Shown here: piece by piece, positions 18,120 to 27,418 of the stretch
Position numbering within the stretch: position 1 is the first letter of the stretch
Layout: each line of letters starts with the position of its first letter
From: JADJNW01 sp964523725
GTDB taxonomy: Bacteria; Bacteroidota; Bacteroidia; Chitinophagales; Saprospiraceae
Direction of reading: 5' to 3'
NCBI GenBank assembly: GCA_964523725.1
Contig: CAZGAU010000002.1
Location: forward strand, 33,074-97,073
DNA: 64,000 bases
Notes under the pieces: model-generated
What the model was told of the DNA's origin: nothing
What the model saw: only the letters and a program-made list of their open reading frames with translations
Database searches by the model: none
Position numbers and translations under genes: made by a program

Positions 18120-19208
18120 ATGAATAAAATGAGAATAGTTGCTTTCTCCAAGCATTTTGTTTACACAATCACATTCTTGTTGGCATTTGCCGGGTGTACG
18201 GAAGAGGCGAGAGAGAGTTTGCAGCCTGTGCCCACTGCATTTGGTAAAGTCAATGGCATAACAGTGGTCGCCGACAAAGAACTTTGGGAAAGTCCTGTGG
18301 GTGATTCAATTAGATATTATTATGGGTCCGCATATTTGATTTTACCACAGCCAGAGCCAATGTTCGATCTCACCCATTACACCATGGAAGAAATGAACCA
18401 AGAGCGCACACGCCGGGAGTTCCGTAATTATTTGATCGTAGCCAACCTTGCCGACTCGAATTCTGCGACCACCCGGTTTGTATTGGAGGATCTTGGTTCT
18501 GAAAAAGCCCGCCGGGCAAAGGAGGAGCCGGCTTATAATACTGTTATTGGTCGGGATAAATGGGCTAAAGGACAGTTATTAGTCTATCAGTTTGCCTATT
18601 CGGATGATGCTTTGGTAGAAAATATTAAAAAAAACTTCCCGGCTGTTGCCAATAGGTTTAATAAAGCTGACGAAGAAAAGATCGATGCATCCCTGTTTAT
18701 CGATGGCGAAAACAGAAAACTGGTAGAAGAAGTGCGCGAAAAGATGGGTGTGCAAATTCGCATTCCCAATGATTATTTCCTTGCCTTAAGTAATGAAGAT
18801 GTTGTTTGGGTACGCAAGGAAACACAGAAATATAGTAGCAACCTGATTTTAAAAAAAATAAATTACACGGATCAATCCCAGTTGACAAGAGAAGGAATAA
18901 AAGCCGTGACCGACACAATCGGCCGGTATGTCTCTTCCCAAATTCCGAATACTTATATGAAAGTGAATGACGTGGATTTACCGATGTTCACTGATGCTAA
19001 AACTATCAATGGCAAATACGCCCTGGAGGCACGTGGTATCTGGGAAATGGAGAATGATTTTATGGGAGGACCTTTTATCAGCTATCTTTTCCACAATCCG
19101 GAAAAGAATGAATTGCTATTCGTGGAAGGATTCATCTACGCTCCCGGCGAGGATAAACGAAATTACATTCAAAATCTGGAGTACCTGATTTCTTCTGTAA
19201 AGTTCTAA
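18120..19208 (+). CDS. DUF4837 family lipoprotein
   Basis: A lipoprotein of about 362 residues. The signal peptide ends AFAGC, with a lipid-modified cysteine. The sequence (ITVVADKELWESPVG, WAKGQLLVYQFAY, ARGIWEMENDFMGGPF) resembles DUF4837, a Bacteroidota family of unknown function. The ATG at 18120 is chosen because it starts directly before the basic n-region; a TTG 24 bases upstream is also possible. It is flanked by terminators on both sides and is therefore probably monocistronic. Confidence 0.82.
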   Translation: MNKMRIVAFSKHFVYTITFLLAFAGCTEEARESLQPVPTAFGKVNGITVVADKELWESPVGDSIRYYYGSAYLILPQPEPMFDLTHYTMEEMNQERTRREFRNYLIVANLADSNSATTRFVLEDLGSEKARRAKEEPAYNTVIGRDKWAKGQLLVYQFAYSDDALVENIKKNFPAVANRFNKADEEKIDASLFIDGENRKLVEEVREKMGVQIRIPNDYFLALSNEDVVWVRKETQKYSSNLILKKINYTDQSQLTREGIKAVTDTIGRYVSSQIPNTYMKVNDVDLPMFTDAKTINGKYALEARGIWEMENDFMGGPFISYLFHNPEKNELLFVEGFIYAPGEDKRNYIQNLEYLISSVKF

Positions 19209-19214
19209 TATAAA

Positions 19215-19246
19215 AGATGTGCCACATTTTTAAAATGCGGCACATC
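19215..19246. terminator. Bidirectional terminator between DUF4837 and htpG
   Basis: A nearly perfect 16-bp inverted repeat (AGATGTGCC...GGCACATCT, one mismatch, very short loop) lies between the two convergent stop codons, 6 and 10 bases away. Confidence 0.75.
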
Positions 19247-19256
19247 TACCTTTCTT

Positions 19257-21122
19257 TTATTTTGCAATTTCCAGGCTCTTGTTGATAAACGCAGTCAGCT
19301 CTGCGCCTTTCAACATTCCCTGATTGAGCAAAGCCAAGTCATATAGGTAACGCGCAAAATTTTGCTGCTGGTTTTCATCCTTTTCATCAAGCAGTTTCTG
19401 CGCAACAAGCGGATGGTTGGAATTCACCACTACATTTACTGAATCAGGAAAATCTCCCCATTGCATACCTTGCAAAGCCTGCATTTCTTTCATACGACGC
19501 ATAAACTCCGGGCGTGTAATCACTACCGGCAAATCTTCGGGTGACATAGGTTTGAGTACCACTGAATTTCCGGCAGCGTCCTTCAACAAGCTTTCAAAAA
19601 TCCCTTTTACCTCCTGCTGCTCTTTTTCACTTAGCACCGATTCCTGTTGCTCATCTTTCTGGATCAAGTTGTCAATCGTATCGGAATCCACCCGAACAAA
19701 GGTGACCTTGTCCAATTTATATTCCAGATGCTGAATAAAATGGTTGTCGATTACTGTATCCATCAACAGCACATCGTAGCCCCGTTTGCGGCAAGCCTGG
19801 ATGGCGCTGTCGTGCGCCTCGGGCTGATGCGTATAAAGCAGAATGATTTTATCGTGTTTATCAGTTTGATTTTCCTTGATCTTTTCCTTATATTCTTCGA
19901 TTGTAAAGTGCTCATTATCCACATTTTGTAACAAAACAAAATCCGTAGCGCGCTCGTGGAATTTTTCATCTGACAACATTCCGTATTTTACAAATACGCC
20001 CAAGTCTTTCCACTTAGCCTCAAATTCCTTGCGATCTTTTTTGAACAACTCGCTCAGCTTATCTGCTACTTTCCGAGTGATGTAACCAGTGATTTTCTTC
20101 ACGTTTTGATCACTTTGCAAGGAACTGCGCGACACATTCAACGGAATATCCGGTGAATCGATTACTCCGTGCAACAACATCAAAAACTCCGGTACAATGT
20201 CTTTCACATCATCGGTCACGTATACCTGGTTGCTATAAAGCTGAATTTTATTTTTCTGAACCTCAAAAGCATTGCCCAGCTTCGGGAAATAAAGCACGCC
20301 TGTAAGATTGAACGGATAATCAATATTCAAATGAATCCAGAACATGGGTGCCGGGCTAAAAGGATGCAACTCTTCGTAGAAGTTTTTATAATCCTCATCG
20401 CTGAGCTCGGTGGGTTGTTTTTTCCATATCGGGTCTGGATTATTTATAATATTATCAACCTCAATGGTTTTTGTCTCCTTTTCTTCACCTTCTTCAATAG
20501 TTTCTTTTTTCGTACCAAATTTAATCGGAATCGGCAGAAAGCGGCAATACTTATCAAGCAATTCCTGGATACGATGCTCCTCCAAATATTCACTTGCATC
20601 TTCAGAAATATGGAGCACCACGTCCGTACCGCGTGAGGCTTTGTCATTTTGTGCAATAGTGTACTCCGGGCTACCGTCGCAGCTCCAAGTCACGCCCTCA
20701 GCACCTTCTTTATAAGATTTTGTAACAGCATCTACTTGGCCCGCAACCATAAACGCAGAGTAAAAACCCAGACCAAAGTGCCCAATGATATTCCCCGTAT
20801 CATTTTTATAGGTTTCCAAAAATTCTTTCGCGCTGGAAAACGCCACCTGGTTGAGGTATTTCTTTACTTCTTCTTCGGTCATCCCGATTCCTTTATCCCG
20901 AATTGTGAGTGTTTTTTCGTCTTTATTCAGGATAATTTCAATCGTCAAATCGCCGAGTTCGCCTTTCACCTCACCGCGGGAGGCAAGCGCTTTGAGTTTT
21001 GTGGTAGCATCTACCGCATTGGAAATCAATTCCCTAAGAAAAATCTCCTGGTCAGAATAGAGGTATTGTTTGATAATGGGGAAGATGTTCTCGGTTTGTA
21101 CAGATATCGTTCCTTTTTGCAT
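19257..21122 (-). CDS. htpG: Molecular chaperone HtpG (bacterial Hsp90)
   Basis: A 621-residue ATP-dependent cytosolic chaperone. The GHKL ATPase motifs ELISNAVDA (31-39), DKGIGMT and GHFGLGFYSAFMV are all present. The middle domain with FKLNVSRSSLQ-like PLNVSRSSLQSD and the C-terminal dimerisation region follow. The length matches Bacteroidota HtpG and the start (MQKGTISVQTE) is the family start. Its 5' region is a 453-base gene-poor stretch. Confidence 0.97.
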   Translation of the reverse strand: MQKGTISVQTENIFPIIKQYLYSDQEIFLRELISNAVDATTKLKALASRGEVKGELGDLTIEIILNKDEKTLTIRDKGIGMTEEEVKKYLNQVAFSSAKEFLETYKNDTGNIIGHFGLGFYSAFMVAGQVDAVTKSYKEGAEGVTWSCDGSPEYTIAQNDKASRGTDVVLHISEDASEYLEEHRIQELLDKYCRFLPIPIKFGTKKETIEEGEEKETKTIEVDNIINNPDPIWKKQPTELSDEDYKNFYEELHPFSPAPMFWIHLNIDYPFNLTGVLYFPKLGNAFEVQKNKIQLYSNQVYVTDDVKDIVPEFLMLLHGVIDSPDIPLNVSRSSLQSDQNVKKITGYITRKVADKLSELFKKDRKEFEAKWKDLGVFVKYGMLSDEKFHERATDFVLLQNVDNEHFTIEEYKEKIKENQTDKHDKIILLYTHQPEAHDSAIQACRKRGYDVLLMDTVIDNHFIQHLEYKLDKVTFVRVDSDTIDNLIQKDEQQESVLSEKEQQEVKGIFESLLKDAAGNSVVLKPMSPEDLPVVITRPEFMRRMKEMQALQGMQWGDFPDSVNVVVNSNHPLVAQKLLDEKDENQQQNFARYLYDLALLNQGMLKGAELTAFINKSLEIAK

Positions 21123-21575
21123 AGTCTTGAATTTTTTGGTCTTTGCTGCTTTTTTTTCAAATGCTGTGCCATTTGCAATTAAACTGACATTTTGGCGGAA
21201 ATTTTAATTTTAACCCTCAGATTTGCAGACAATTGTATCAGATCGAAAAAAAAATTTTGACATTTGTCGAATAAAACTTTAATTTGCAGTCTCAAAGAGC
21301 TTTGCACAAGTTGCTATCTGATTAAAAATTTACTTTTCTGAAAACCGAAGCACTACTTTCTCCATAGCTTCGATTATTTTTTTCATACCAAAAATTTCCC
21401 TTTAAAAATGACTGTTTTTGCTACCGATGCACTAATGCATTTGGTGAGTAAAAATATTTTTTACGCTCGAAGATGCTTAGGTCAGAAATGACCATAGTAG
21501 GGAGTGAGCGAAGTCGGTCAATGGGGGGTTTCGACTCGGCTTTTAGCTCACTCCGTTTTTTTTTTATCCTAAATA
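21123..21575. other. 453-base intergenic region between htpG and the M28 peptidase gene
   Basis: No protein gene is supported here. The region holds the htpG leader (minus strand), AT-rich stretches, a small ATGCA/TGCAT hairpin near 21427-21440 and, at its right end, a large palindrome with a T10 tail on the plus strand. The latter faces away from both flanking genes, so an unannotated plus-strand RNA is possible, but I recognise no tmRNA, RNase P, SRP or 6S signature. Confidence 0.5.
21501..21565 (+). repeat. REP-like palindrome with T10 tail
   Basis: GGAGTGAGC (21501-21509) pairs with GCTCACTCC (21546-21554), with an inner AGTCG/CGACT pair, followed by G and ten T (21556-21565). The core GAGCGAAGTCG...TTTCGACTCGG resembles short palindromic repeats seen between genes in Bacteroidota and cyanobacteria. 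I find only one copy in this window. It could also end a plus-strand transcript. Confidence 0.55.
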
Positions 21576-23156
21576 CTACTTCTTATCAACTTTAATCCGC
21601 TCGTCACGATTTGCCAGTTCCCAGGAAGTATAAAATACCAACTGCCCGATTTTCGTCATTTTCTCAAAGTTAATCTTATCCGGCGTATCAGAAGTGCGGT
21701 GATAATCCTTGTGGGTACCATTAAAATAAAACACAGCCGGAATACCTTTCTCCGCAAAATTGTAATGGTCGGATCGGTAGTAATAACGATTCGGATCGCT
21801 CTCTTCATTGTAAGTATAATCCAGCTCAAGGCGGGTGTAAGTAGCGTTGGCATTTTCGTTTATACGATGCAACTCTGAACTAAGTCTATCGGCGCCAATT
21901 ACATAAATATAATTTGGATTGCTATTGTGTTTCTCATCTACTCTGCCCACCATGTCCACATTTACATTCACGACCGTATTTTCCAAAGGAAAAATCGGAT
22001 TTTGAACATAATATTTTGACCCCAGCAAACCTTTCTCTTCTCCGGAAACCAGCATCACTAATACGCTTCGGCGCGGTCCCTGCCCCACTTTTTTTGCTTC
22101 CGCAAAAGCCTGCGCGATTTCCAAAGCTGTAGAAGTTCCCGAAGCATTATCATCTGCACCAAAATAGATGCTTTCGCCACGCATACCAAGATGGTCGTAA
22201 TGCGCTGTGATAATCACCAATTCATCCTTGAGCTGTTCGTCCACACCTTCGATATAGCCCAGCACATTTTCCCCTTGCAGCATCCTGCTTCTTTTCTTTA
22301 GTTGTACTGCAAGGTCGCAGGAAATCTTTACATGCACGGGCTCCCCTTTACGGGAAATTTTCTTTCGGGCTTTAATGACCTCTTTGTAGGCCTTGTCCAC
22401 AATTTTCTTCGCCAGCGTAGAAGACAAAAACACATTATTTGCAAGCGATCCATCAAGATCGGCGTCGCTGAATTGTACATCGTATCCTGCCAGAGATTGC
22501 TGCGCATTTTTAAGCAGATTTTCCTGGAAATTGCTGTCGATAAACAGAACTACTTTGACGCCTTTGAGTTTGGCAACCTGTAACTTTTTCCGCCAGTTTT
22601 TTGTCCAATCTGAGGTTTGGGTGGTTCCAGTCAGCAGAGAATTTCCGTCCTTATCTTTGGGCTCGCCATCGTACACCAGAATCACCTTGCCATTCACATC
22701 TATATTTTCATAATCACTATACCCTTCATCATCAATACCATATCCAAGAAATATTACCTCACTGGTCACAAAGCTATCCAGATCGGTATTAAAATAAGGA
22801 ATCGCATAAAAATCCTTGATCGAGCGATAGGTTTCACCTTCAATAGCCAGACTCAAAGCATCCCAGCTTTCGGTACGATAGGTGATTTTCTGGAAATAGC
22901 TCCCTTTTTCACCAATTGCCGGCAAGCCAAGATCTTTAAAAATATCAGCGATATATCCGGCTGCCTTTTTCTGCCCGGGCTGTCCGGTCTCGCGGCCCTG
23001 CATTTCTTCCGAGGCGAGTTTGTATAAATGAACTTTAAGATCTTCGCTTGTGATGGTATTGGCAAAAGCCTGCGGATTGGCAGAAGTCCAACCGCTGCTT
23101 TGCGTGTACGAAACAATCCAGCAAAGTGTTAGCAAAAAACTTAGAAAAATTCGCAT
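21576..23156 (-). CDS. Secreted M28 family metallopeptidase
   Basis: A 526-residue protein with an N-terminal signal peptide (LSFLLTLCWIVSYTQS). Two-zinc aminopeptidase motifs of M28 are intact: AHYDHLG, GADDNASG, SGEEKGLLGS, NVDMVG and GTHKDYH. A protease-associated-type insertion lies between residues about 120 and 290 (VILVYDGEPKDKDGNSL, IDSNFQENLL). It probably degrades peptides in the periplasm or outside the cell. There is no T9SS tail. The gene is followed on its own strand by an A-rich run and the palindrome described separately. Confidence 0.93.
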   Translation of the reverse strand: MRIFLSFLLTLCWIVSYTQSSGWTSANPQAFANTITSEDLKVHLYKLASEEMQGRETGQPGQKKAAGYIADIFKDLGLPAIGEKGSYFQKITYRTESWDALSLAIEGETYRSIKDFYAIPYFNTDLDSFVTSEVIFLGYGIDDEGYSDYENIDVNGKVILVYDGEPKDKDGNSLLTGTTQTSDWTKNWRKKLQVAKLKGVKVVLFIDSNFQENLLKNAQQSLAGYDVQFSDADLDGSLANNVFLSSTLAKKIVDKAYKEVIKARKKISRKGEPVHVKISCDLAVQLKKRSRMLQGENVLGYIEGVDEQLKDELVIITAHYDHLGMRGESIYFGADDNASGTSTALEIAQAFAEAKKVGQGPRRSVLVMLVSGEEKGLLGSKYYVQNPIFPLENTVVNVNVDMVGRVDEKHNSNPNYIYVIGADRLSSELHRINENANATYTRLELDYTYNEESDPNRYYYRSDHYNFAEKGIPAVFYFNGTHKDYHRTSDTPDKINFEKMTKIGQLVFYTSWELANRDERIKVDKK

Positions 23157-23215
23157 AATAATTTTTTTAAATAAAGTAAGTCAAAACCGATGGTTGGTTG
23201 AAGACTTTGGCCAAA

Positions 23216-23659
23216 TCAGCAGGAAATGGCAATTTTGCCTACCCGTCGTCCGTGCCGTCCACCTTCAAATTCGGTTTTGATAAAAAGTTCCACCATTGAT
23301 TTTGCCAGTTCCACGGAGACAAATCGTGCTGGAATAGCAATTACGTTGGCATTATTGTGCTGGCGAGACAGTTCCGCAATTTCCTGATTCCAGCATAGAG
23401 CACAGCGAATTTGCTGGTGCTTATTGGCGGTGATAGCCACACCGTTCCCGCTTCCGCAAATAACTACCCCTAGATCGGCGTTTCCGTTTTCCAAACTTTC
23501 AGCAACGGGATGTACAAAGTCTGGATAATCTACCGAATCGGCAGAATGAGTGCCAAAATCCTGCACTTCGATACCAAGGTCACGCAGCATTGCAATGATC
23601 GGATCTTTATGCGAAAAACCGGCATGGTCACAGCCAACAGCTATTTTCTTAATATCCAT
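23216..23659 (-). CDS. rpiB: Ribose 5-phosphate isomerase B
   Basis: A 147-residue RpiB/LacAB family enzyme that interconverts ribose 5-phosphate and ribulose 5-phosphate. AVGCDHAGF (7-15) and the active-site CGSGNG (C68, equivalent to E. coli C66) are present, as are NNANVIAIPARF and GGRHGRRV. Length is normal. It lies between a DUF2723 gene with a terminator and the M28 peptidase gene, all on the minus strand. Confidence 0.95.
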   Translation of the reverse strand: MDIKKIAVGCDHAGFSHKDPIIAMLRDLGIEVQDFGTHSADSVDYPDFVHPVAESLENGNADLGVVICGSGNGVAITANKHQQIRCALCWNQEIAELSRQHNNANVIAIPARFVSVELAKSMVELFIKTEFEGGRHGRRVGKIAISC

Positions 23660-23699
23660 TTTTGTAAACTTTGAATAAAAAGCATTGATTATTAACGCA

Positions 23700-23729
23700 A
23701 TAGCCCCAGGCTTAGTTTCCCGGGGCTAT
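23700..23729 (-). terminator. Hairpin after the DUF2723 gene
   Basis: ATAGCCCC (23700-23707) pairs with GGGGCTAT (23722-23729). The T-tail on the minus strand is weak (TTGCGTTAAT), but the position just past the DUF2723 stop fits a terminator. Confidence 0.5.
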
Positions 23730-23762
23730 CACTACCTCAAAAATACATTATTTTAACAAAAA

Positions 23763-26700
23763 CTATTGATTCGAAGGCGGAGCCGTTTCCGGCAGGGTAT
23801 CGTCCACCAGGTATGCGGCAAAACGGTTTCTCAGTTCATTCACAAACTCGGTGTCGCCGGCGCTTTGTACCCGTTGTATCATGGTTTCCATAGCCTGGTA
23901 CGCCAATCCGTAATCCTGACGAAAGCTAGTAGTAATAATATCCGGATTCAAAGACTCATAGAAATTAAGGTATTGCTCCAGTTGCGTTGCCAGAATTTGC
24001 AAATATGGCTTTGCTTTTTCGTAGGCACCAGCCTGGAAATACACATTGAGCATGTACATCGTACGGTAATCATAAGGGAAATTCATATGCGGGAAAGACT
24101 CAAAGTACTTATCCACTAACTGAATGCCGCGGGCAGTATCACCTTTTTGAATCAAATCCGCAGATGCCCGGAGGATCATCGTTTGCATGCTTTGCACACT
24201 TGGCGTATAGCTGCGATCTACATAAAGATCGTATTTATCAAAATTCCCCCAACGGTACTTTTCCATCACATTTTTGTAAAGGAAGTCTGTATTTACGCGT
24301 CCGCTACCTACAATGCCGAAGGTCGGGTCGCTTTGGCTTCTTACCGGAGTAACCCGTAGTGCAAGACCATCCAGTTCCATGAAATCCTGCAAGCCGAAAA
24401 GCTTGTCCGGGCGACAAGTAACCGCGAAATAAACCGGGCGCTCAAACATATTGGAAGCAATAATATCCAGCACCGCAATGTCATCTTTCAAAAGCACATC
24501 TTTATTCAAATTGACCGGAATACGGTCAGGGATATTGGCCGAATCCGCCGGACTCACCATACCACTTGCCAGTACTTTATTCCGATCCACCGGAATATAT
24601 GCTTGTTTCGAGAAGAAATGACTTTCATATTCTCTGCCAGCCTGAGAGGAAACCGGGTGATATTCACCAATAAATTTCAGAAGATCATTCAATGAAACAA
24701 CCGGATCAGGCGTATTTGGATTGCGATCAGCATCCACATAGAAAATTTGATTGCGTTTATTGCCACGCAAGGCCTCCTGAGGAATCGACATCTTGATCGC
24801 CGGAGAATCATTGACCTTTCGACGCAACAAATCAATATACCAATCCACCTGTATCAGGCTCAGGTTCACCACCCGCACATCCGTACGGATGCCTTCTACC
24901 TCTTGGGCGTACCACAGCGGATAGGTATCATTGTCACCGTAAGTGAAAATAATGGCATTGGGTGCACAGGATTCCAGGAAATTATTGGCATAATCTCTGG
25001 CTCCGGTATGATGACGCCGTGAGTGATCATCGTAATTTTGTGTACCCATCAATACAGGTGCAATCAACACGATAGCAGAAGCAATAATAGCCGGTGCAAC
25101 ACCACTGAATTTCAATCTTTCTCTAAAGAGTTCAAATAATGCCAGCACGGCCATTCCCATCCAGATACAATAGGTAAAAAATGAACCTACCAATACGTAG
25201 TCGCGCTCACGTGGTTCGTTTGGAGGCTGATTAGAATAAATGATAATACCAATACCTGTAATAATAAATAAAGCAAGTAAGCCCCAGGCATCATTCCGCC
25301 GGCGATTGAAATGGAAGAATAAGCCCACCAAACCAAAAATAAAAGGAAGCATATAATACTTGTTCCGGGCTTTATCATTTTTCTTGGTGTCGGGTAGTTC
25401 GCTCATATTGTGCAAACGCGCTTCATCCAATGGTTTGATACCCGAAATCCAGTGCCCGCTTGATTTGTCCCAGGGTTCATAGCCTTGATCGCCATTCTGT
25501 CGGCCCGCAAAATTCCACATGAAATAGCGCCAATACATCCAGCCCAATTGATAGCGGAACATAAAGCTGATATTATCCACCTGATTAGGCCTGCCCGGAG
25601 GGAGTGGCTTGGTGGGGTCGAGTCCCATCCAACGTTTATAAGCCTGATCGCGATTTTGAGTATAATCTCCCATTCTCGGGAAGAGCATTTTATCTGCTTC
25701 CGCAAATTCGTAAGATATTTTATAATCCACGATTTCGTAACGATCACCTACCCGGCCGTAACGGCTTTCCAGCTTTGTGTCAATCGGTTGTGCTTCAAAA
25801 TCTGGGCCGCGCAGCAATGCACGCTCACCGTATTGCTCCCGGTTGAGATACGGAATCAAGCGCATCGCATCATCCGGAGAGTTCATGTTCACAGGTGGAT
25901 CGACATTTGCACGTACAACCACCACGCCAATGGTTGAAAAAGCAATAATAACTAAAGTAGCGGCTACCAGTCCTAATTGCAGTAACGGCTTATAGCTATC
26001 TTTCAAACCTGCAATACCGAAAATCGCTGCCGCCATGATAAATCTGTTTACCCGGCCGGAAGCAGCAATGCTATTGTCAGAAGCAAAACTCGCCAGGAAG
26101 TATATCGTTAATATCCCACCTAATATATATAAAGGTGTTTTGGATTTAATTACATCATGCACATATAAAAGCGGAATCGCAATAACGGCCAGGGTCAGTA
26201 ACAAAGTTGGTATCAATCCTGAATGAAAAGGCAAGCCCAAACCATTAACCATCAGCAGTTCCATTTGCCCCCAAAGAATAGGAATGCCCACAATAATGAG
26301 CTTTTGGATCAACCCAATTACCACCACACCAATAACGGCAGCTACACCCATGCCCAAAAAGGTGTGGTTTTTATATTTTTTGAAATAATAGAACAAAGCC
26401 AAAGCAGGGAAAGTAAGAATACTCAACAGGTGTACGCCTATAGACAAACCGGCAATATAAACCGTCAGCAACAACCAGCGATCTGCCTGAGGCGTATCGG
26501 GCAGGCTATACCAACGAATCATCGACCACAGGGTCAGTGTGGTAAAAAATGTGGACATAGCATACACTTCGCCCTCTACCGCCGAAAACCAAATCGAAGA
26601 AGCAAATGCCGTACCCAATCCGGCTACGATTCCTGCACCCGCAGTTGCAATCGCTTGACCAGCATTCAATTCGCCCTCTCTTCCTACCAGCGTCAGTTTA

Positions 26701-27014
26701 CCCAGCATAATGGTCACCCAGCAAATGAAAGCAGCCGCAAAAGCTGTGCTGATTCCTGACATTAGATTCACGGAATAGGCAATATCCGCCGGATCATCAG
26801 AAACGATCTCTGCTACCCAAGTGAACATACGACCAATCAAAGCAAATAAAGGCGCACCGGGTGGGTGTACCACCTGTAGTTTGTAGGCGCCCAGGATAAA
26901 TTCGCCGCAATCCCAAAGACTTCCTGTGGGTTCTGCCGAAAAAGCAAATACAACTGCTGCAATGGCAAACACCAGCCATCCGGCAATATTAGAAATCAAT
27001 CTATTTGAGTTCAT
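23763..27014 (-). CDS. DUF2723 (TMEM260-like) large membrane protein
   Basis: A protein of about 1083 residues. The N-terminal half has about 10-12 hydrophobic helices with the DUF2723 signature EPTGSLWDCGEF...VHPPGAPLF near residues 25-60. The soluble C-terminal half has DYVLVGSFFTY, FTYGDNDTYPLWYAQ and a TPR-like end. The human relative TMEM260 is reported to be a protein O-mannosyltransferase; the acidic D/E in the first loop agrees with a GT-C glycosyltransferase fold. A bacterial substrate is not known to me. The start at 27014 (MNSNRLISNIAGW) is preferred over an upstream ATG at 27089 because the family begins here. Confidence 0.9.
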   Translation of the reverse strand: MNSNRLISNIAGWLVFAIAAVVFAFSAEPTGSLWDCGEFILGAYKLQVVHPPGAPLFALIGRMFTWVAEIVSDDPADIAYSVNLMSGISTAFAAAFICWVTIMLGKLTLVGREGELNAGQAIATAGAGIVAGLGTAFASSIWFSAVEGEVYAMSTFFTTLTLWSMIRWYSLPDTPQADRWLLLTVYIAGLSIGVHLLSILTFPALALFYYFKKYKNHTFLGMGVAAVIGVVVIGLIQKLIIVGIPILWGQMELLMVNGLGLPFHSGLIPTLLLTLAVIAIPLLYVHDVIKSKTPLYILGGILTIYFLASFASDNSIAASGRVNRFIMAAAIFGIAGLKDSYKPLLQLGLVAATLVIIAFSTIGVVVVRANVDPPVNMNSPDDAMRLIPYLNREQYGERALLRGPDFEAQPIDTKLESRYGRVGDRYEIVDYKISYEFAEADKMLFPRMGDYTQNRDQAYKRWMGLDPTKPLPPGRPNQVDNISFMFRYQLGWMYWRYFMWNFAGRQNGDQGYEPWDKSSGHWISGIKPLDEARLHNMSELPDTKKNDKARNKYYMLPFIFGLVGLFFHFNRRRNDAWGLLALFIITGIGIIIYSNQPPNEPRERDYVLVGSFFTYCIWMGMAVLALFELFRERLKFSGVAPAIIASAIVLIAPVLMGTQNYDDHSRRHHTGARDYANNFLESCAPNAIIFTYGDNDTYPLWYAQEVEGIRTDVRVVNLSLIQVDWYIDLLRRKVNDSPAIKMSIPQEALRGNKRNQIFYVDADRNPNTPDPVVSLNDLLKFIGEYHPVSSQAGREYESHFFSKQAYIPVDRNKVLASGMVSPADSANIPDRIPVNLNKDVLLKDDIAVLDIIASNMFERPVYFAVTCRPDKLFGLQDFMELDGLALRVTPVRSQSDPTFGIVGSGRVNTDFLYKNVMEKYRWGNFDKYDLYVDRSYTPSVQSMQTMILRASADLIQKGDTARGIQLVDKYFESFPHMNFPYDYRTMYMLNVYFQAGAYEKAKPYLQILATQLEQYLNFYESLNPDIITTSFRQDYGLAYQAMETMIQRVQSAGDTEFVNELRNRFAAYLVDDTLPETAPPSNQ

Positions 27015-27126
27015 TTGAATATAAGGTTGATTCAAAAAATTAAAAACATCCTCCAAACTAAAGATCGCGAACACAAATCCGTATCGCATCTATTATCTGG
27101 CGTCTGACAGTCTTAAAATTGAACTG

Positions 27127-27134
27127 CAAAGCTA
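27127..27134 (-). promoter_or_regulatory. -7 box TAGCTTTG for the DUF2723 gene
   Basis: An exact TAnnTTTG match on the minus strand, about 110 bases before the preferred start at 27014; it also supports that start over the upstream ATG only weakly. Confidence 0.45.
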
Positions 27135-27221
27135 AAAAATTATTGCTAAGAAAGAGGGGCATAACCATGCAGCAAAACTGGAAAAAACGTTGTTTTAATC
27201 CTGATAACCAATTTTAAAGTC

Positions 27222-27229
27222 TAATTTTG
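27222..27229 (+). promoter_or_regulatory. -7 box TAATTTTG for the small membrane protein gene
   Basis: An exact TAnnTTTG match, 18 bases before the ATG at 27248; a short leader is typical for this phylum. Confidence 0.55.
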
Positions 27230-27247
27230 CACCAAAGTAGCAGCGCC

Positions 27248-27412
27248 ATGAGATTAATAATTCTTGCTATACTGTTTTATTTTGCTTACCGGCTCTTTAT
27301 AGCCCCACTGTTACAAGGCTTGCGGGCGCCCGAAGAACGGGATGAAATCAGCACTAGTTCCAATGACAAAAATAAGGATAGTGATTATATTGATTATGAA
27401 GAGGTTGATTAA
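27248..27412 (+). CDS. Small single-helix membrane protein (DUF4834-like)
   Basis: A 54-residue protein. It has a hydrophobic N-terminal helix (LIILAILFYFAYRLFIAPLL) and a hydrophilic acidic tail (DKNKDSDYIDYEEVD). The layout resembles DUF4834 proteins of Bacteroidota, which have no known function. Support for its being real comes from the -7 box 18 bases upstream and the 6-base spacing to the next gene. A TTG at 27227 would overlap the -7 box, so the ATG is preferred. Confidence 0.65.
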   Translation: MRLIILAILFYFAYRLFIAPLLQGLRAPEERDEISTSSNDKNKDSDYIDYEEVD

Positions 27413-27418
27413 AAAATT

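Noticed and set aside
20169..21182. Plus-strand open frames across htpG
   Set aside because: Antisense shadows of a highly conserved gene, with no coding features of their own.
21501..21566. Palindrome as the terminator of the M28 peptidase gene
   Set aside because: The T-run lies on the plus strand; for the minus-strand M28 transcript the hairpin is preceded by A and not followed by T.
25205..25220. CACGTG core at about 25214 as a further parS
   Set aside because: The flanks are not palindromic and do not fit the 16-bp consensus.
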